A stretch of DNA of 9,985 bases from Bacteroidales bacterium (GTDB taxonomy: Bacteria > Bacteroidota > Bacteroidia > Bacteroidales > UBA932), in assembly GCA_016295245.1 (NCBI GenBank), contig JAEDLO010000060.1, positions 1 through 9,985 on the forward strand. The letters are read 5' to 3'. Of the stretch, positions 7,480-9,985 are shown in pieces (position 1 is the first letter of the stretch; every line of letters begins with the position of its first letter). The translations under genes were made by a program, and so were the position numbers. A model generated the notes under the pieces. It did no database searches, was not told where the DNA came from, and saw only the letters and a program-made list of their open reading frames with translations.

Positions 7480-8391
7480 CTAGTCGAACAGGGAGAGGAT
7501 GTAGCTCCAGACGGCGTGGCGCCCGGTCTCGTTGAGGATTTCGTGGCGCATTCCCGGGAAGATCCGGCTCCGGACGTCGCGGTAGCCGACCTTGCGCATC
7601 AGCTCCACCGAGCCGGCGTGCTGCCTGTTCGAGCCGCGGCAAGGGTCGTCCTCGCCCGAGACGAAGCGCACCTTCATCGCAGGGTTTGCGAGCGCCCAGC
7701 CCCTTGGCGAGTAGCAATCCTTCATCAGCCCCAGCAGGTTGAAAAAGCCGTTGGAGGTGAAAACAAACTGGCAGAGAGGGTCCTTGTGATACTCCTTGAG
7801 AGTCTGCACGTCCGAGCACACCCAAGCGCTCGGAAAGCCCTCATCCTCAAAGGGTTTGTTATAGGTCCCAAAGGACAGTTTCTGGAGTATCTTGGGCCTG
7901 TGGTGCCATCCTTCCTTTGAAAAGAATGCCGTCAGCGCAGCGAGCATCCGCCCGAAGCCGGCAGCGGGGTTATAGCTCGGAGAGCCGCACACAATCAGCG
8001 TATCCACCTGTGAATCATAGCGTTTCACATAAGAGCGCACCACCATCGAGCCCATACTGTGGCCCATCAGGATTCGCCGCAGGCCGGGCCACATCTTCGC
8101 CGACCAGCTGCGCACCAACTCCACGTCTTCGACCATAGCCTTCCATCCGCCGTCATACATATACCCAAGGTCATCGGCACTCTTCACTGAGCCTCCGTGC
8201 CCGCGATGGTCGTGGATGACGCAGACATAGCCCGCGTCGCAGAAATATTCCATCAGCGAATAATACCTTTCCTTGTGTTCGCACATTCCGTGCACCAATT
8301 GTACTATGCCCTTCGGGCTGTCCTGCGGCTCCAGATATGCAAGCGAAAGCTGGATGCCGTCTGCCGAGGCTGTCAGTTGTAGTGTCTGCAT
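7480..8391 (-). CDS. Alpha/beta hydrolase, monoacylglycerol-lipase/Hydrolase_4 type
   Basis: This is a serine hydrolase that probably cleaves small carboxyl esters or acylglycerols in the cytoplasm; no signal peptide or membrane segment is present. The 303-residue length is usual for the family. The nucleophile elbow is GHSMG with S112. An HGMCEH oxyanion-loop motif occurs at 34-39 and the DHRGHGGS segment typical of this group at 61-68. The likely acid is D249 in SGEDDP and the base H283 in MRHEILNE, so the triad is complete. The ATG at 8391 is preceded by a TACCTTTA promoter-like box and no Shine-Dalgarno. It points the same way as the glycosidase, 115 bases away, with hairpins between. A deacetylase or esterase role on glycan is possible but unsupported, since the protein is not exported. 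Exact substrate is unknown. Confidence 0.9.
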   Translation of the reverse strand: MQTLQLTASADGIQLSLAYLEPQDSPKGIVQLVHGMCEHKERYYSLMEYFCDAGYVCVIHDHRGHGGSVKSADDLGYMYDGGWKAMVEDVELVRSWSAKMWPGLRRILMGHSMGSMVVRSYVKRYDSQVDTLIVCGSPSYNPAAGFGRMLAALTAFFSKEGWHHRPKILQKLSFGTYNKPFEDEGFPSAWVCSDVQTLKEYHKDPLCQFVFTSNGFFNLLGLMKDCYSPRGWALANPAMKVRFVSGEDDPCRGSNRQHAGSVELMRKVGYRDVRSRIFPGMRHEILNETGRHAVWSYILSLFD

Positions 8392-8406
8392 TTTGTCAAT
8401 TTTTCA

Positions 8407-8414
8407 TAAAGGTA
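8407..8414 (-). promoter_or_regulatory. Candidate -7 box for the hydrolase gene
   Basis: The minus strand reads TACCTTTA, seven of eight positions of TAnnTTTG, 15 bases before the hydrolase ATG. That implies a very short leader. No clear -33 box was found upstream. It lies in the 145-base divergent region shared with the DUF2147 gene. Confidence 0.35.
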
Positions 8415-8459
8415 CTCAATTCACCGATATTCCGCCTGTCACTGTAGCCGAAACTTCGC

Positions 8460-8467
8460 TACTTTTG
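8460..8467 (+). promoter_or_regulatory. Candidate -7 box for the DUF2147 gene
   Basis: TACTTTTG matches TAnnTTTG completely. It lies 69 bases before the ATG at 8537, giving a leader of roughly 60 bases. That leader contains the 10-bp palindrome CCGCATGCGG (8496-8505), which could be an operator or a small RNA hairpin. The -33 position shows no strong match. Confidence 0.45.
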
Positions 8468-8536
8468 GTCAATCTGTCCAAATCTGGAGGGCTTGCCGCA
8501 TGCGGAGGCATCATATTCGTACTGAAGCAGGCCGTT

Positions 8537-8962
8537 ATGAAAAGAATAATCACTATCGCAATCGCCCTGATAGCAGGGCTTTCAGGCGCATCGGCTCAGG
8601 ACATACTGGGAAAATGGAAACTCGATGACGGCACGGCAATCGTCGAAATCATCCGCAACGGAAATGTCTATGACGGCAAAATCGTATGGCTCGAGGAGCC
8701 TTTCGAAAAGGACGGGACTCCAGCCGTGGACAGCAAGAATCCAGACAAGAGCCTACGCAGCCGCGAGCTGATGGGACTCAAAATGCTCATCGGCCTCAAA
8801 GACCTCGGCGAAGAATACGGTCAGGGGCAGATCTACGACCCCGGCAACGGAAAGACCTACCACTGCTCGATGAAAGTCCAGGGAGATGTCCTCAAAGTGC
8901 GCGGTTCTCTCGACAAAAAAGGCCTGCTCGGCCGCACAATGGACTGGTTCAGAGTACAATAA
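8537..8962 (+). CDS. Secreted DUF2147-family protein
   Basis: The 141-residue product has a Sec signal peptide ending at ASA|QD (residues 20/21), so the mature protein of about 121 residues is likely periplasmic or outer-membrane-facing. It matches the DUF2147 pattern throughout: LGKW (24-27), GKIVWL (47-52), DSKNPDKSLRSR (65-76), IYDPGNGKTY (99-108), LKVRGS (119-124) and the ending LGRTMDWFRV (131-140). This is a small beta-rich domain of unknown biochemical role, common in Bacteroidota and Proteobacteria. The reading frame is open back to about 8273, but that extension overlaps the divergent hydrolase gene. The ATG at 8537 is the one giving a signal peptide. It is the only plus-strand gene in the window and ends tail to tail with the lipoprotein gene. 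Confidence 0.88.
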   Translation: MKRIITIAIALIAGLSGASAQDILGKWKLDDGTAIVEIIRNGNVYDGKIVWLEEPFEKDGTPAVDSKNPDKSLRSRELMGLKMLIGLKDLGEEYGQGQIYDPGNGKTYHCSMKVQGDVLKVRGSLDKKGLLGRTMDWFRVQ

Positions 8963-8981
8963 GGTTCAGAGGCCGTTTCAG

Positions 8982-9010
8982 CCGCCGGGGCGTTTGGATA
9001 TTCCCGGCGG
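8982..9010. terminator. GC-rich hairpin between convergent genes
   Basis: CCGCCGGG (8982-8989) pairs perfectly with CCCGGCGG (9003-9010) around a 13-base loop, in the 62-base gap between the converging DUF2147 and lipoprotein genes. Position suits a shared terminator. Neither side has a T-run, so it is not a standard intrinsic terminator. Confidence 0.45.
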
Positions 9011-9024
9011 AACGAAGTGGCCAC

Positions 9025-9573
9025 TTATTCCGTTATTACTGTTCCGTCCGCATAGCGTTTGCGAACAATGAGTTCGACCGGTCCATCAGGAAGTTTCGGA
9101 TAAATATGGAGAGAGTGAAAAAGACGTGCATCTTGGTAAAAAGAACTATAAAAATCAACATAAATAGTCACGCTCTGTTTGTTCACCAGCACCCTCTGTT
9201 CGTTAAAATGTGAGCCTGACCCGCTTGAGACAGTGCAGACTACAAGCGAATAATTGTCAAACAGGGACTCATCAAACTCCACTTCATTACCTTTGGAATC
9301 TACTACACCATCCAAGATAGCGGAATCATTTATGACATACGCCATCTTGGATAAAAAACGGCCCGCACATGCTCTAGAAGCGATGGAGCCAATAACACTA
9401 CGGTCGCTGAGAGCCTCAACAAGCGGCTCCTGGCAAACAGAAGAAATATCCAGAGGCATAAGAGCCTCCTCATTTTTGCCGTCAAACACACTGTCAAAAT
9501 CTGCATTTGTGCAACTGAACAAAGTGCACAAAAGACACAGAGACAGAACAGAAAGGGAGAAAACTCGGTTCAT
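9025..9573 (-). CDS. Small lipoprotein of unknown function
   Basis: The 182-residue product has a lipoprotein signal peptide with lipobox L-F-S-C and acylated cysteine C21, then an acidic, loosely structured stretch. I do not recognise the family. The C-terminal half is beta-rich: a hydrophobic strand after FDNYS (105-109), alternating strands at about 127-141, and YPKLPDG (158-164) followed by VELIV. That outline recalls PrcB-type small lipoprotein domains, but the match is only by shape and is weak. The ATG is 12 bases after the stop of the upstream partial gene, so the two are an operon. Both are visibly more AT-rich than the hydrolase and DUF2147 genes, suggesting a different origin. It ends convergent with DUF2147. 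A role as partner or inhibitor of the upstream product is speculation. Confidence 0.75.
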   Translation of the reverse strand: MNRVFSLSVLSLCLLCTLFSCTNADFDSVFDGKNEEALMPLDISSVCQEPLVEALSDRSVIGSIASRACAGRFLSKMAYVINDSAILDGVVDSKGNEVEFDESLFDNYSLVVCTVSSGSGSHFNEQRVLVNKQSVTIYVDFYSSFYQDARLFHSLHIYPKLPDGPVELIVRKRYADGTVITE

Positions 9574-9585
9574 CTTGAAAATTAA

Positions 9586-9984
9586 TTAGTTTTGTGAATC
9601 ATATAATCTAATATACAACTTGCGCCTACTTCCGTCAGGCACAGTTGTATTTGGGATTGAGACAGTAAAAGTATTTCCTGGGTCACCACAAATAAATGAG
9701 ACACCTTGCACACCATCTTCATACTCTATTTCTGATAGCTGTTTCGATGATAAGTTCCCGATTGTTGAATATGCTACAAGGAATGAAGATTCGTCGTCTT
9801 GTTGAAAATTATTTGCATTCGAACTATATAACTGAAGGGATGACACAGATGTAAGTTTTCTCTTATAACTTTCCTTATGTTCTTTACTTGAAAATTGAAT
9901 AAAGAGCATATCAGCATGTTGCTCAACTGGTATCTTTTCGCCATAGTAGTAATAAAACGATTCCTTCTCTTGCAGATTGATAGA
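9586..9984 (-). CDS. 3' end of a gene with a FYYYYGEKIP motif (5' end off the window)
   Basis: The frame is open to the window edge, so the gene starts beyond base 9985; 132 codons plus a stop are visible. An internal ATG at 9909 exists, but the 25 codons before it are also open and contain FYYYYGEKIPVEQ, so I read it as a continuing gene. From knowledge of the phylum, tyrosine-rich YYYYxGEKIPL-type motifs mark the N-terminal part of Bacteroidota subtilase-like and related secreted proteins, ahead of the protease domain. Here the protein ends about 110 residues after the motif with no Asp-His-Ser protease motifs. It could be a stand-alone propeptide-like protein or a truncated gene. It overlaps nothing and is followed after 12 bases by the lipoprotein ATG. 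GC content is low (two 60-base lines here count 38% and 33%). Confidence 0.7.
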   Translation of the reverse strand, partial: SINLQEKESFYYYYGEKIPVEQHADMLFIQFSSKEHKESYKRKLTSVSSLQLYSSNANNFQQDDESSFLVAYSTIGNLSSKQLSEIEYEDGVQGVSFICGDPGNTFTVSIPNTTVPDGSRRKLYIRLYDSQN

Positions 9985-9985
9985 T

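Noticed and set aside
7361..7825. Minus-strand and plus-strand frames of about 150 codons overlapping the hydrolase gene.
   Set aside because: They are shadows of a well-supported alpha/beta hydrolase with an intact catalytic triad and have low-complexity composition.
8273..8536. An 88-codon N-terminal extension of the DUF2147 protein.
   Set aside because: It overlaps the divergent hydrolase gene and its promoter region, and would bury the clear signal peptide that begins at 8537.

Overview
The window is from a Bacteroidota genome, most likely a Bacteroidales gut-type bacterium. The evidence is an adjacent SusC/SusD outer-membrane pair, lipoprotein signals of the Bacteroidota type, promoter boxes resembling the TAnnTTTG -7 element of this phylum, and starts mostly without Shine-Dalgarno sequences. 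No 16S, tRNA, CRISPR array, transposase or integrase was seen. The genus cannot be fixed from this sequence.

Layout. Bases 1-180 are GC-rich, non-coding and repeat-containing. A strong intrinsic terminator (about 182-235, minus strand) closes a minus-strand block. Read in its own direction, that block is: a cytoplasmic alpha/beta hydrolase of the monoacylglycerol-lipase type (8391-7480), a two-domain GH43-like beta-propeller glycosidase (7364-5547), a SusC-type TonB-dependent transporter (5423-2298) and its SusD-type surface lipoprotein (2283-259). The last three form a small polysaccharide/oligosaccharide utilisation locus. SusD would capture glycan at the surface, SusC would import it, and the double-propeller enzyme would trim it. 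The SusCD pair has its own likely promoter, preceded by a helically phased direct repeat that could be an activator site. The hydrolase may be an unrelated neighbour.

Divergent from the hydrolase is a small secreted DUF2147 protein (8537-8962, plus strand). It faces, tail to tail, a minus-strand pair that is clearly more AT-rich than the rest: a small lipoprotein of unknown function (9573-9025) and the 3' end of another gene (9984-9586). That end carries a tyrosine-rich FYYYYGEKIP motif I associate with N-terminal regions of Bacteroidota subtilase-like proteins, but the protein stops without a protease domain in view. This AT-rich end looks like accessory DNA continuing beyond the window.

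The most interesting items are the tandem duplication in the glycosidase (two complete GH43-like acidic triads about 265 residues apart) combined with an almost absent signal peptide, the TAAGTGG direct repeat at the SusC promoter, and the AT-rich two-gene cassette at the right edge. I found no convincing evidence of an entirely new system.
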